DNA from: FEN-1297 sp963710735
GTDB lineage: Bacteria; Bacteroidota; Ignavibacteria; Ignavibacteriales; Ignavibacteriaceae
Assembly: GCA_963710735.1 (NCBI GenBank)
Contig: CAVQBN010000007.1
Span: 17,715 to 81,714, forward strand
Length of the DNA: 64,000 bases
Reading direction: 5' to 3'
Shown here: positions 1-9,258 of the stretch, in pieces
Layout: every line of letters starts with the position of its first letter
Numbering within the stretch: position 1 is the first letter of the stretch
The notes under the pieces: generated by a model
What the model saw: only the letters and a program-made list of their open reading frames with translations
What the model was told of the DNA's origin: nothing
Databases searched by the model: none
Program-made: the position numbers and the translations under genes

Positions 1-420
1 ATTTAACCTCAGCCAATAACCGGCGGCTTCCCGAACGGTTTCGACAAAGGTTTCAAATTTAACCGGTTTTGTTACGAAACTGTTAGCTCCAAGTACATAA
101 CTTGATTTAATGTCTTTCTCTTCTGTTGAAGATGATAATATTACAACCGGTACAGTTTTCATTCCTTCGTCCTTCCGGATTTTCGTCAGCACTTCCAGGC
201 CGTTTAATTTCGGCAGGTTGAGATCTAGAAATATTACTGTAGGTTTGTCCTCTATATCTCTTTCAGAATGTTTGCCCGAACAAAACAAATAATCGAGCGC
301 TTCCATACCGTCATGCGCTACCGCATAAGAACAGTTTAATTTTAGGCTTCGCAATACTCTTATTAAAAGAGCTTCATCATCAGGGCTGTCTTCAACAAAT
401 AAAATCGATTTCGTTTTCAT
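1..420 (-). CDS. Response regulator, single receiver domain (Rcp1-like), runs off window edge
   Basis: The frame is open from the ATG at 418-420 to the window edge (140 codons), so the stop lies outside. It encodes a lone CheY-like receiver of the Rcp1 type found with phytochrome-like PAS kinases. Visible receiver landmarks are the acidic cluster V-E-D-S-P-D-D near residues 9-15, the phosphoacceptor Asp66 in F-L-D-L-N-L-P, the Ser/Thr switch near S96-S98, and Lys118 in T-K-P-V. No DNA-binding domain is present in the visible part. The start lies 12 bp after the stop of the PAS histidine kinase on the same strand, so the two are probably co-transcribed and the kinase is the likely phosphodonor (inference from position). 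Confidence 0.88.
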   Translation of the reverse strand, partial: MKTKSILFVEDSPDDEALLIRVLRSLKLNCSYAVAHDGMEALDYLFCSGKHSERDIEDKPTVIFLDLNLPKLNGLEVLTKIRKDEGMKTVPVVILSSSTEEKDIKSSYVLGANSFVTKPVKFETFVETVREAAGYWLRLN

Positions 421-432
421 ATTTCCTTTATA

Positions 433-3306
433 TCATTGTAACGTAAAACTAAATTTTGCGCCTTCCCCAACCACGCCTTCGGCCCAAATTTTACCTCCGT
501 GGCGCACTATTATTCGCTGCACCGTTGCTAAGCCTATACCGGTTCCTTCAAACTCGTTTGAAGAATGAAGGCGCTGGAATGGGACAAATAATTTATTTGA
601 ATAGGCCATATCAAAGCCTGCCCCGTTGTCCTTAATAAAATAATTGCCTTCTCCATTTTGCCCGGAATAACCGAATTCAATTACAGCACCGGATTTGTTT
701 TTTGTAAACTTCCAGGAGTTGTTTATTAAATTTTCCAACACGACATGCATTAGCCTGCTGTCCGCATTAACAATAATGCCCGGCGAAATATTAAATTTAA
801 CATTGCGTCCGGGTTCCGCTTCTTTTAGATTTTCAGAAATGTTCTCGGCCATTTTACTCAAGTCTATCTTCTCCCTTGATAGCAAGCTTCTTGTAATTCT
901 GGAAAGCTTCAAAAAATCATCTATAAGGTCAGACATATGCCCTGCGGCGGACCAAATATGGTTAAGATATATTTTCCCCTCTTCATCAAGCTTGTCATTA
1001 TAATCTTCCACCAAAGCTTTGCTGAAACCTTCAATTGCCCTTAGCGGCGCACGTAAATCATGAGACACGGAGTAGCTGAATGATTCTAATTCTTTATTGA
1101 CGGCTTGTAATTGTACAGTCCGCTCTATTACACGCTGCTCAAGCTCAGCATTTAATTTATGGATTTCTTCTTCGGCTTTCTTGCGCCCCGTAATATCGGT
1201 GTGGATTGAAACGAGAACTTTCCCGTATTTTAGATGATCAAAAATTGAAACCTTTGCATTAGACCAAAATAGTGTTCCGTCTTTCTTTATATTATAAATT
1301 TCACCTTCCCAGGTACCCTCTGACTTTAATATTTCCATAATTTCAGAGACTATTTCTTCAGAGTTTTTCGCGGTAGGAGCGTTTACAATCGAAACGTTCT
1401 TTCCTATCATTTCATTGTGTTCATAGCCGAACATTTCTTCAAACTTCGAATTTGTATAAACAATATTTCCGTCGTCCATTCTAACAAGATATAAGGCCTC
1501 ATTCATATTCTTCATTATTTCACTTTGAAAACGAATTTCATACTCAGCAAGTTTACGTTCGGTAATATCCTGTCCTTGTCCAATTGTCGCTGTTATTTCC
1601 TTCCCTTCTTTGTCATATATATTTGCAAAATTCCAGAGAACAGTTCTAACCTCTTTATCTTTTCTCAATATTTCTATTTCAATTGTTTCCCACTTTTCAC
1701 CGCTGGTAATTTCATTAATTTTATCCAGCGAATCGGTAACTTTATCTTCTGAAAAAAGAAGAGTTATTTTTATATTTCTTAATTCATTTGCTTCATACCC
1801 GGTTAATTCTTTAAATGCCAGGTTAAAGCGGGTTATTAATAATGAAGTATCCCAAACAATAATCGGTGCATTTGCATTATTAAAAAGATTCTCCAGGTAT
1901 TCGTTCGTTTCATGTAATAATTCCTCTGCATGCTTGTTTTCCGTAATATCATGGGCAGAGGCTAACACGCCATTTATGTTTTCATTTTCATCTTTAAGAA
2001 TTTTGCACCACCACGCCAGCAGTCTTTTTTTTCCATCCTTACGCAGCTGCCAGTTTTCTATATAATTTAAATTTTCACTCCCCTTGAAAATTGGTTTTGA
2101 TGTATTAGAGGAATCAAGTTCTACTTCGAAAATACTTACTTGTCTTCCGGTAATATTATCTCCGAAAAATTCCTTTCCCTCATTATTTGACCATGTGCAG
2201 ACTTTATTATTATCAAGCTCCAAAATTATTTCCGGTGCGGCTGCAAGTATTGCCTCGTGGCGGTTAGATAAAAATTTCAATTTTTCAGCAGCTTCAAAAC
2301 TATCTTTATAAAATCTTACCTGCTGGTGTCTCCAAACTAATCCCACACTTAGCCCTACACCGATTAAAAGGCCAATAATTGATATTATTATCAGCCACAA
2401 TCTTTCACTAATAGGGCCATAAACTTCCGAGATATCTATTCTTGCCACTAAAAACCAGGGTGAGCCTGGTATTGGACAAATATAAGCCGTTACCGGTACA
2501 CCGCGATAGTCTTTACCTTGAAAAATTCCTTTATAACCCAGCACTGCTTGTACAGCAGGTAATTTCAAATCTGAAAGCGGCTTTCTAAAACTCAGTGCTG
2601 CATTTTTCTCAAATCTAAGCTCATTTAGGAAAACAACATCATTTCCTTCACGCCTTACAATAAGCGTTTCCGCTGTTTTACTCGGTGTAGGCCATTCTTT
2701 TATTAAAGGGAAAAGATAATGATTAGGATCAATCCGCAATGCAAGAACTCCAATTATATTTTTACCGGGCTGCCCTGCTGTTATCGGGATGAAAATTGAT
2801 AAATAAATTCTTCCGTCATTTTCATTGCGGTAGAAATCTTGGAAAAATATTTGTCTCGATTTTAATACTTGTAAAAAATTTACCGAAAAAAGAAACGGCT
2901 TAAGTATTTTTTCAGCCGGGTAAGAAATTACTTCAGCACCATTTGTATCAAATAAGCATATCCTGTCATAATTATACGCAATACTTACTTGTTTAATCCA
3001 TGCTTGTATTCTTCTTTTTGTATCCGTGTTGTTTTTCTTAACAATAACTCTCTCAACAAGGCTGGCAAATTCAGCATTCTTGTACAGTACTTCGGCATCT
3101 CCCAAACGTTCTTTACGCCATTGTATAATTTGGTTAACTTTTAATAATGCGGTTGATGAGAGCTGCTTTTCTATTTCTGCCCTATATTGCTTTTCGTAAT
3201 TGCTGTAATAAAGGTAACCGCCTATTACAATTCCTATCCCAAGAATTATAAAATTAATTATCAGGAAATAGGGATGGCGGCTATCTTTTTTGTGATTGTT
3301 TTCCAT
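433..3306 (-). CDS. Membrane-bound PAS sensor histidine kinase
   Basis: 957-residue hybrid-free histidine kinase. A TM helix (about residues 15-35) and a second (about 303-325) bracket a periplasmic sensory region of about 260 residues resembling a double-Cache sensor. Three PAS/PAC units follow (about 345-460, 470-590, 600-715), each ending in a D-I-T-x-x-K/R type PAC signature, then a coiled linker. The HisKA H-box is S-V-S-H-D-L-R-A-P-L-R-A-I (His near residue 748), the phytochrome-kinase type. The HATPase domain shows an N-box (N-L-I-N-N-S-W-K-F-T), D-N-G-A-G-F-D and G-T-G-I-G-L-A. All catalytic motifs look intact. It autophosphorylates on His and probably passes phosphate to the receiver at 1-420 just downstream. 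The ligand is not deducible. The receiver at 3369-3761 lies 62 bp upstream and may belong to the same unit. Confidence 0.93.
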   Translation of the reverse strand: MENNHKKDSRHPYFLIINFIILGIGIVIGGYLYYSNYEKQYRAEIEKQLSSTALLKVNQIIQWRKERLGDAEVLYKNAEFASLVERVIVKKNNTDTKRRIQAWIKQVSIAYNYDRICLFDTNGAEVISYPAEKILKPFLFSVNFLQVLKSRQIFFQDFYRNENDGRIYLSIFIPITAGQPGKNIIGVLALRIDPNHYLFPLIKEWPTPSKTAETLIVRREGNDVVFLNELRFEKNAALSFRKPLSDLKLPAVQAVLGYKGIFQGKDYRGVPVTAYICPIPGSPWFLVARIDISEVYGPISERLWLIIISIIGLLIGVGLSVGLVWRHQQVRFYKDSFEAAEKLKFLSNRHEAILAAAPEIILELDNNKVCTWSNNEGKEFFGDNITGRQVSIFEVELDSSNTSKPIFKGSENLNYIENWQLRKDGKKRLLAWWCKILKDENENINGVLASAHDITENKHAEELLHETNEYLENLFNNANAPIIVWDTSLLITRFNLAFKELTGYEANELRNIKITLLFSEDKVTDSLDKINEITSGEKWETIEIEILRKDKEVRTVLWNFANIYDKEGKEITATIGQGQDITERKLAEYEIRFQSEIMKNMNEALYLVRMDDGNIVYTNSKFEEMFGYEHNEMIGKNVSIVNAPTAKNSEEIVSEIMEILKSEGTWEGEIYNIKKDGTLFWSNAKVSIFDHLKYGKVLVSIHTDITGRKKAEEEIHKLNAELEQRVIERTVQLQAVNKELESFSYSVSHDLRAPLRAIEGFSKALVEDYNDKLDEEGKIYLNHIWSAAGHMSDLIDDFLKLSRITRSLLSREKIDLSKMAENISENLKEAEPGRNVKFNISPGIIVNADSRLMHVVLENLINNSWKFTKNKSGAVIEFGYSGQNGEGNYFIKDNGAGFDMAYSNKLFVPFQRLHSSNEFEGTGIGLATVQRIIVRHGGKIWAEGVVGEGAKFSFTLQ

Positions 3307-3368
3307 TTGCTAATTCAGGTATTCACTTTTACACATAAATACTCTTATTCTATTTTTGGTTTCTGTTA

Positions 3369-3761
3369 TCATTTGGACTGATAATTATTTAATCCCGGAA
3401 TTTTCACAGCAAGCTCAGAAATTAAATTTTTTACCTCCTGGAAATCGCTATTCTTATCAAAGAAGTAATCTGCACCTTCGGAAATACATCTCTTTTTATA
3501 TTGTGTATATGCATAGTTAGTATAGATACACACTTTTGGTTTGTAACCATTCTCTTTTATTTTTTTCAGAACTTCAAAACCGTTTAACTCGGGCATCCTT
3601 AGATCCAATAATATAAAATCCGGTTTTTGTTCTTTAATAATATTTATGGCTTCAATACCGTTTTTTGCTTCTCCCACAATTTCAATCTCATTAATATCTT
3701 TTAATGATTCTTTAATACGATCGCGAAGCAATTCAGAATCATCAGCAATAAGAATTTTCAT
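3369..3761 (-). CDS. Response regulator, stand-alone receiver domain
   Basis: 130-residue CheY-like receiver with no output domain. The N-terminus has the acidic pair A-D-D-S, the phosphoacceptor is Asp53 in L-L-D-L-R-M-P, and Lys103 occupies the conserved switch position in F-F-D-K. The receiver sequence resembles those of NarL-type regulators, but the HTH is absent and the protein ends about 20 residues after the last receiver helix. It sits 62 bp upstream of the PAS kinase gene on the same strand, so it is probably part of a three-gene relay with that kinase and the Rcp1-like receiver. The partner assignment is inference from gene order. Confidence 0.88.
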   Translation of the reverse strand: MKILIADDSELLRDRIKESLKDINEIEIVGEAKNGIEAINIIKEQKPDFILLDLRMPELNGFEVLKKIKENGYKPKVCIYTNYAYTQYKKRCISEGADYFFDKNSDFQEVKNLISELAVKIPGLNNYQSK

Positions 3762-3957
3762 TATTTTTCCTTTACAGAATTTGTTATTAGAAACTTAAGT
3801 CATCGAATGTATAGCGGGTATCAGGCAAATGCTGATTCTTTTGTAGGTAATTGCCTTACAGAAATTGATTTAGGATTGTGAGCATTTTTTGGTGAATTCG
3901 TACAGCAGACAAGATACTGCGGGAAGGCGCTGTTCGGTAAGTATTTAACAATTTTAC

Positions 3958-4107
3958 TTAATAACTGACGTTACGCAGCTTTGATAGATGACATCTTTCT
4001 TAAATAAACATCTATCTGTTCAATTATATTATCAATTTTATTTTGATTAATTACATTAGAATAAAGATGTCATCTTTTTACTTCTCTTTTTGCGTAAGGT
4101 GAGTTAA
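3958..4107. mobile_element. Short TIR-bounded element (MITE-like), 150 bp
   Basis: Left end TTAATAACTGACGTTACGCA (3958-3977) is matched in inverted orientation by TGCGTAAGGTGAGTTAA (4091-4107). Inside lies a second perfect inverted pair, GATGACATCTTT (3987-3998) and AAAGATGTCATC (4063-4074), giving a long hairpin. No coding capacity. The same terminal motif recurs at 4517-4676 and 28854-29126, so this is one member of a dispersed non-autonomous family. No transposase for it is visible in the window. Confidence 0.7.
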
Positions 4108-4120
4108 AATAATATTAAAA

Positions 4121-4833
4121 CTAAAGTTACGCAAGACTATGAACGGCACATGTCATACCCGCGAAAGCGGGTATCTACAATAACAAAAATAAGCGAAGAA
4201 GTGGATTTCCCCCCTCTGCCCGCCCATAGGCGTCAGCTTAACTATTTAGAATTTGAGTGCCCATGAGCAAAATTATCTTATTAACCGGTTGTTCGAAATA
4301 GATTTCATAACTAGTAAACTGTTAAAACAGTTGAATTATGTAGAGTTATTTTTATTAACATAGCACTCCTACCGGGGTGCGGGTTTGTTTTTAATTTGTT
4401 CTCTTTACAAGCATAAAACTCCTCTGGAGTTTGTGACTGACTCCGTTAGGAGTCATATGTTTGTAACAAGGCAGAAACTAACTTTAAAAGAACTCCGATA
4501 GGAGTTCCATGTTTCAACTTATTAACTGAAGTTACGCAACATAGCTTAAGGGGAGTGTCATACCCGCGCAAGCGGGTATCTACAATACAAAAATAAGCAG
4601 AAAAAAGATTCCCACTTTCGTGGGAATGACAATATAGGACATCAAAATTCATTTCTGCGTAACTTCAGTTATTAAGTTATAATAACTGTAATTTATTTAT
4701 ATTTAAAAATTACAGTAATATCAAATAAAATTAAGTTGACGCCTTTGGCCTGCCGGACGGGAAGGTTTCGTGGGAGTGACAAATTAAAATTTTTTCCTTT
4801 TCAAAAATAATTTTTGCGTAAGGTGAGTTAATA
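4121..4833. mobile_element. Composite repeat region bounded by the same terminal motif, with short palindromes
   Basis: CTAAAGTTACGCAA at 4121-4134 and TGCGTAAGGTGAGTTAA at 4815-4831 form an imperfect inverted pair of the local TIR family. Between them are four short palindromes built on ACTCC/GGAGT: 4363-4380, 4416-4432, 4439-4454 and 4490-4507. A direct repeat GTCATACCCGCG(A/C)AAGCGG begins at 4152 and again at 4557. A complete smaller element is nested at 4517-4676. The arrangement resembles REP-type arrays mobilised by REP-associated tyrosine (Y1) transposases, but no such transposase is in the window, so that link is inference. Confidence 0.5.
4517..4676. mobile_element. Nested MITE-like element, 160 bp, near-perfect 22-bp inverted ends
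   Basis: The left end (4517-4538) and right end (4655-4676) are inverted copies with one mismatch; the core is AACTGAAGTTACGCA. The interior carries the palindromic unit TACCCGCGCAAGCGGGTA and a second hairpin CCCACTTTCGTGGG (4611-4624). The same TIR flanks the element at 28854-29126, whose interior is different, so terminal sequence rather than cargo defines the family. Confidence 0.72.
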
Positions 4834-4840
4834 ATATATT

Positions 4841-5473
4841 CTATTCTAGCAGCCCGTTTATGGTAACATAATGGGTAAGTTCCGAATTGTTTTTCATCCC
4901 CATTTTTAAGAGAAGGCGTGCCCTGTATGTGCTGACTGTTTTATCACTAATAAAAAGTTCACCGGCAATTTCTTTTATAGTTTTGCCCTGCGCAATCATG
5001 CGCATAATCTGGAATTCGCGGTCTGATAATAATTCATGGGGAAGATTTTTTGATTTGCCTTCAAGGTTTTTTGCTAATTTCTCTGCTAAAGCTTCACTAA
5101 CATATTTCTCCCCGCCGACTATTTTCATAATTGCTTTAATCAACTCTTCGGGTGCGCTGGCTTTTGTCAAATAGCCCGAAGCGCCTGCTTTAAGTACCCG
5201 GACTGCATATTGTTCTTCGGAATGTAAGGAAAGAATAAGGACGTGCAAATCCGGCTGTTCTGACTTTTAATTTTTTTAATACATCCAGGCCGTTCATATC
5301 CGGTAAGCGAAATGTCGAGAACTATAATATCATAATATTCGGAACGGGCTTTTTTTAATACTTCACTTCCCTCGCTTGCTTCATCAATTACTGCTAATAT
5401 CATCGATAGAAGTAAGTATTTGCTTTATTCCGGCGCGAACAATTGCGTGGTCGTCCGCAATTAAAATATTCAC
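4841..5473 (-). pseudogene. NarL/LuxR-family response regulator, interrupted by three single-base insertions
   Basis: Read with three one-base corrections this is a typical 209-residue NarL-type regulator. It starts with GTG at 5471-5473 (N-terminus V-N-I-L-I-A-D-D-H-A-I-V-R-A-G), has a receiver with phosphoacceptor region V-L-D-I-S-L-P-D, and a C-terminal LuxR HTH with L-S-D-R-E-F-Q-I-M-R-M-I-A-Q-G-K-T and L-F-I-S-D-K-T-V. Extra bases are inferred near 5264, 5305 and 5395; removing one base at each gives continuous motifs. Without correction only the last 135 residues (receiver end plus HTH) form a frame. The GTG start overlaps the TGA of the upstream kinase by 4 nt, a sign of coupling and of a once functional pair. 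Either genuine decay or local sequence error explains it. Confidence 0.75.
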
Positions 5474-8400
5474 TTAAATTCTCCACTTATTTCATTATGT
5501 AATTTTATTGAAACTTCTGTTCCGGTATTTTCTTCGCCTTTAAAATCTAACCGTTCCGTTCCAGTACCTCGCTCGCTCGCGTATACCTATTAAACCAAGC
5601 GAATTCGAATCGTGAATTTTTTCTAAAGGAATACCCACCCCGTTATCCTTCAGGTTGATATAAACTTCTCCGTTTACTACTTCTATTCTTATCTGCACAT
5701 TTGTGGCTTTGGAATGCCTTACAACATTTGTTAATGTCTCCTGGATCATTCTAAAAACATTTAATGACAAGATGCTCTTCCAGTAATATATTTTCTGGAA
5801 TAATTGTAAGCTCAAAATTAATATCAGTTCTTTTTTGAATTTCTTCCGTTAACCATTCGATCGCTGCCGGCAGCCCCAAATCATCCAGAATACCGGGCCT
5901 GAGTTCTGCGGACAATCTCTGCACTGTTTTAATTGTTGAATCAATCATCCCGGACATAATATTTATTTTATCATTTACCGTTTTGTCTTTTAAATCCGCT
6001 TCTTTTTTAAGCCATGCCAGATCCATCTTCAGCGCGGTTAGCATTTGGCCTAAATCATCATGAATCTCTCTTGCTATATTACCCCTCTCATCTTCGCGTA
6101 TGGATTGTAAATGCTGTGTTAAGCTTACGCAGCTCTTCTTTATTCTTTTGCAGTTCTACCCTTGCCCGTTCTCTTTCAGTTATATCCAGTGCTATATTTA
6201 GGACCAGATTTTCTTTGACTCTTACAAAATCGGCATAAAAACCATTTTATCTTTCCTGTTGTTCTGAGTTTGATTTTATAAACTAAATTATTTGACCCTC
6301 CGCTATTCATTGTGTTGGTTATATATTTTGCCGGTTCCGGGTTATTTGTAAAAAAATCATAAACTTCAATACCAATTAATTCTCTTATTTTGCCTTTCGA
6401 TTCCAAATAACTTCCTTCATTCGCCACTGCCAGTATAATTTTATTTTGCTCATTTCTATGCCAAAGAGTTGCCAGGCCGGGGATTGATTTAAATATGTTT
6501 TGAAATAATTCCTCGTTTTGTCTTATGTCGATTAAAGCATTTTTCAATCCAGTAATATTGTGAGATATTGTTGCAATAGATTTTATTCTGCCGTCGTTTT
6601 CTTTAATCGGGTACAAACTGTCATGAAACCAATATTTCTCACCTTTCCATTCTAACTCTGTTTCTTCAACAATTCTTTCACCGGTTATGCAAATCTTTTG
6701 AAATCTTTCCTCAAATTTGCGGGCATATTTTAATTCATGTAAATCTCTAAAAGTTTTTCCAATAACATCATTTTGGCTTAAGCCGTATTTCGATGAACCG
6801 TTGTAATAGATATAATTTCCGTTTAGATCCTGAATAAAAATCAAATCTTCGGAGTTTTCTATTAAAGTGCGCAGACGTTCTTCGCTCTCCTTAAAGATTT
6901 TTCCGCATTTTTGCGTTCTGTAATATCTCGTGCAGATGAATGCATATAATTTATGCGGTTTATAATAATCCTCTTGTTATTAAATTCCGTATCAACTTTA
7001 TGACCGTCTTTTGTAAGAATTTTTGCCTCTGTTAATAATTCTTCACCGCTCATTATCCTCTCATGAAAAGATAAATAAGCATTTAGATCCTGAGTGTCAT
7101 GTAAATCCCGGATTGTCATATTCAGCAATTCTCTTTTTGTGTAACCGGTTAGCTGGCAGGCTGCTTGATTAACTAATATAAACCGGGATTCCGAATCCGA
7201 AACAAAGACAGCGTCCCGGGATCCTTCAAAGATAGCTTCTATCCACGCATACGAATTCAGTAATTTCTCTTCTGCTCGTTTTCTATCTGTAATATCCTGC
7301 ACGGTACCGACCATTCTTATCGGTTTTCCGTCTCCGTCACAATATATTTTGCCGATGGTATGATGAAATCGAATTTCTCCATTCCTTAAAATTCTATGTT
7401 CACTTTCATAAGGTTTAACTTCCTCCACCGCGGCTTTCACTTTTTCCTTAACAAGCTCTTTATCCTCTTCTAAAACTGCATTAAGATATTTATTAAAATC
7501 TATTTCCTCACCCTGTTCCCAGCCGAATAACCTGTAAGTTTCATCCGACCAATATATTTCATCCGGAATTATCTCCCATCTCCAGCTTCCCAAATGTGCT
7601 AATTCCTGTGCTTCATTAAGATTACTGCGAATATCCAGAAGATTATCTTCACTCTCCTTAAGCGCTTCCACTTCCCGGGTTAGTTTTTCATTAATGTTAA
7701 TCCATTGAAGAGTTTTTTCATAAACCAGATTTTCCAAAAGGCTCTCATGCCTTTTAACTTCACCCTCAACAGATTTTCTTTGGTCAATGTTTGTAATACA
7801 AACACCGTATAAGGCAGGCTGCCCTTTACGCGATGTTAGAACGGAAACTTCAATAGAAGCATAAAACTTAAGAGACTTAGGTTTTATCATTCTTAATTCA
7901 CAAGAGTGCTGGCCCCAAACTGCAACAATATTTTTAATCAATTTATAATAAATTTTCCGGTCTTCTTTTAAGATAAAGTCAACTATGGTTTTGTTTATTA
8001 ATCCGGCGCGGCTGACTCCAAGCATTTTACAAGCTGCACGGTTGGCTTCCTGGATAATATCTTTCTTGTTTATTATTATATATCCTACAGGTGCATATTC
8101 AAATACATCTGAATATTTTTTACGTTCTTTTTTAAACTTTAGTTGTGCCGAATGTAATTTTTTATTTTGCGTTTCAAGTTTAGCAAGGCGGGCTTTTAAT
8201 TTTGGCATTGTTTTTTTTACTTCGGCAGGTATGTTCTTAACTGCGCCGGTTGGGTTGCCGTTTATTTTATTTTCAGAAGGTTCTTTAAGTTTACTGCTTT
8301 TGATAATGGTTTTTCCCTTTTTCGAGGAAGCTTTTGTACTATAACTTTTTCCATCATTTTTTTTATTATGCGAATAATTTTTATTGTTTTTATTCAGCAT
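5470..8400 (-). pseudogene. Cytosolic multi-PAS histidine kinase of NarX/LiaS type, five single-base indels
   Basis: From the ATG at 8400 an uninterrupted 510-residue segment contains a Lys-rich N-terminus (about 60 residues), several PAS/PAC domains and no membrane segment. The frame then breaks near 6891 (one A missing), 6240 (extra T in a T-run), 6120, 5762 and 5543. With these corrected the protein continues through a PAS domain (I-F-I-Q-D-L-N-G-N-Y-I-Y-Y), another PAS, the HisKA_3 box A-R-E-I-H-D-D-L-G-Q-M-L with the phosphorylatable His, and a HATPase with N-V-V-R-H-S-K-A, D-N-G-V-G-I and G-L-I-G-I-R-E-R-A, ending in G-E-F-K at 5470. HisKA_3 kinases pair with NarL regulators, as the 4-nt overlap with the downstream regulator confirms. 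As written the kinase would be inactive. Confidence 0.78.
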
Positions 8401-8610
8401 TATATAATAACCCCGTTTTCATTGCAAAGAAGAAATATTAAATATTTTTATTGGACCGGTATGGGAGTGTGGTTTTTAATAATCTATCTTTTAATTACTT
8501 ATAACATAATCATTTAAATGCTCTTTGTAAACAACAAAAAGAAATAACTAACTTATTGCCTGGTTCGCTGCACTAACTACTTACCGAAAGGATTGAGTGT
8601 AACCATTTTT

Positions 8611-8703
8611 TCTTATCATGTCAATCCTCTAATCCACAAAATCCAGGTTCAGACATTCTTAATCCTGCCAATCCTTTAATCCTGAGAATCCTGGTTCAGA
8701 CAT
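8611..8703. repeat. 47-bp tandem repeat, two copies
   Basis: Two head-to-tail copies of a unit of the form AATCCT..AATCCTTTAATCCTGA..AATCCTGGTTCAGACATT; the invariant CAGACAT recurs at 8650 and 8697, exactly 47 bp apart. The first copy is less conserved. The repeat reads into the 3' end of the GxxExxY gene and supplies its last codons and stop. The same unit occurs three times at 9414-9554. Confidence 0.8.
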
Positions 8704-8981
8704 TTATTATATAATCTCTTAAACTCCAAGCTCTTTGCACCAAAATTTATAAGTAATCCGATTTCCATATTATAAGCTTCCAGATAATTTTTTGCTTGCG
8801 CAAGGTGCACGTCTTCTAATTGTATTAATGCCTTAAGCTCAACCATTATTTTCTCTTCAACAAAAAAGTCGACTCTCCTTGTACCTATATTATACCCCTT
8901 ATAAAATATCGGCATCTCCTTTTCTCTTTCAAAAGCTAATCCTTCAAGATTCATTTCAATAGCAAGTGCACGCTGATAGAT
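8676..8981 (-). pseudogene. GxxExxY protein, C-terminal part (gene split by GIY-YIG element)
   Basis: Encodes I-Y-Q-R-A-L-A-I-E followed by 92 residues that match the body of the GxxExxY family, a small PD-(D/E)xK-nuclease-like family often found in Bacteroidota. Core residues seen are R-R-V-D-F-F-V and V-E-L-K-A, corresponding to the D...ExK signature. The first 28 codons lie at 9259-9342. A 277-bp insertion separates them, splitting the G-F-Q-E-V-I-Y (GxxExxY) motif between Val and Ile. An internal ATG at 8952-8954 could initiate a truncated 92-residue product, but it would lack the signature. The last codons lie in the 47-bp repeat. Confidence 0.88.
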
Positions 8982-9242
8982 TTAGCCCGTGAAATAGTTT
9001 TTGTTTCTATTACGGATGTAACGTTTACCATAAGTTGATTTTAAATATTTCTCTCTATGTGTTGCATCCTGTTGATGCAGGCAGCCTTCAAAATAGATAA
9101 GCTTCAAAGGTCTTCTTTTTTTAGTTGATTGAACAAGACCATTATTATGTTCTTCGATACGCTTCATTAAATTTCTTGTATAACCAGTATACCAATAGCC
9201 ATCGCTGCACTCTAACACATATACATAAAAATAATTAGACAT
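8982..9242 (-). CDS. Small GIY-YIG family endonuclease
   Basis: 86-residue protein consisting only of a GIY-YIG nuclease domain (UvrC N-terminal / YhbQ-like fold). Catalytic-site residues are all visible: the first Tyr in Y-V-Y-V-L near residue 8, the second in Y-T-G-Y-T near 20, Arg in M-K-R-I-E-E-H-N-N-G near 28, His/Asn following, and the metal-binding Glu in H-R-E-K-Y-L-K-S-T-Y-G near residue 64. The domain is therefore probably active, cutting or nicking DNA. The gene occupies nearly all of a 277-bp inverted-repeat element inserted in the GxxExxY motif codons of another gene, which suggests homing-like or transposition-like mobility (inference). The last residues Y-F-T-G are encoded by the inverted end itself. 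Confidence 0.9.
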   Translation of the reverse strand: MSNYFYVYVLECSDGYWYTGYTRNLMKRIEEHNNGLVQSTKKRRPLKLIYFEGCLHQQDATHREKYLKSTYGKRYIRNRNKNYFTG

Positions 9243-9258
9243 AATATTTCACGGGCTG
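8982..9258 (-). mobile_element. Minimal GIY-YIG element with 13-bp inverted ends, inserted in the GxxExxY gene
   Basis: AGCCCGTGAAATA (8984-8996) and TATTTCACGGGCT (9245-9257) are perfect inverted repeats bracketing the GIY-YIG gene. Excising 8982-9258 rejoins the flanking GxxExxY codons in frame without loss or duplication, giving a 129-codon gene of normal family length. The length (277 bp) is not a multiple of three, so the insertion disrupts the host gene. No target-site duplication is evident. The nuclease start codon directly abuts one inverted end and the stop codon lies in the other, so the element is essentially one gene plus ends. Confidence 0.8.

Noticed and set aside
4446..4652. 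68-codon frame on the minus strand
   Set aside because: It lies across the repeat element and reads its palindromes (for example C-H-S-H-E-S-G-N); it is a repeat artefact.
5264..6891. Programmed frameshifting in the kinase-regulator pair
   Set aside because: Eight shifts without a common slippery motif are not compatible with programmed recoding.
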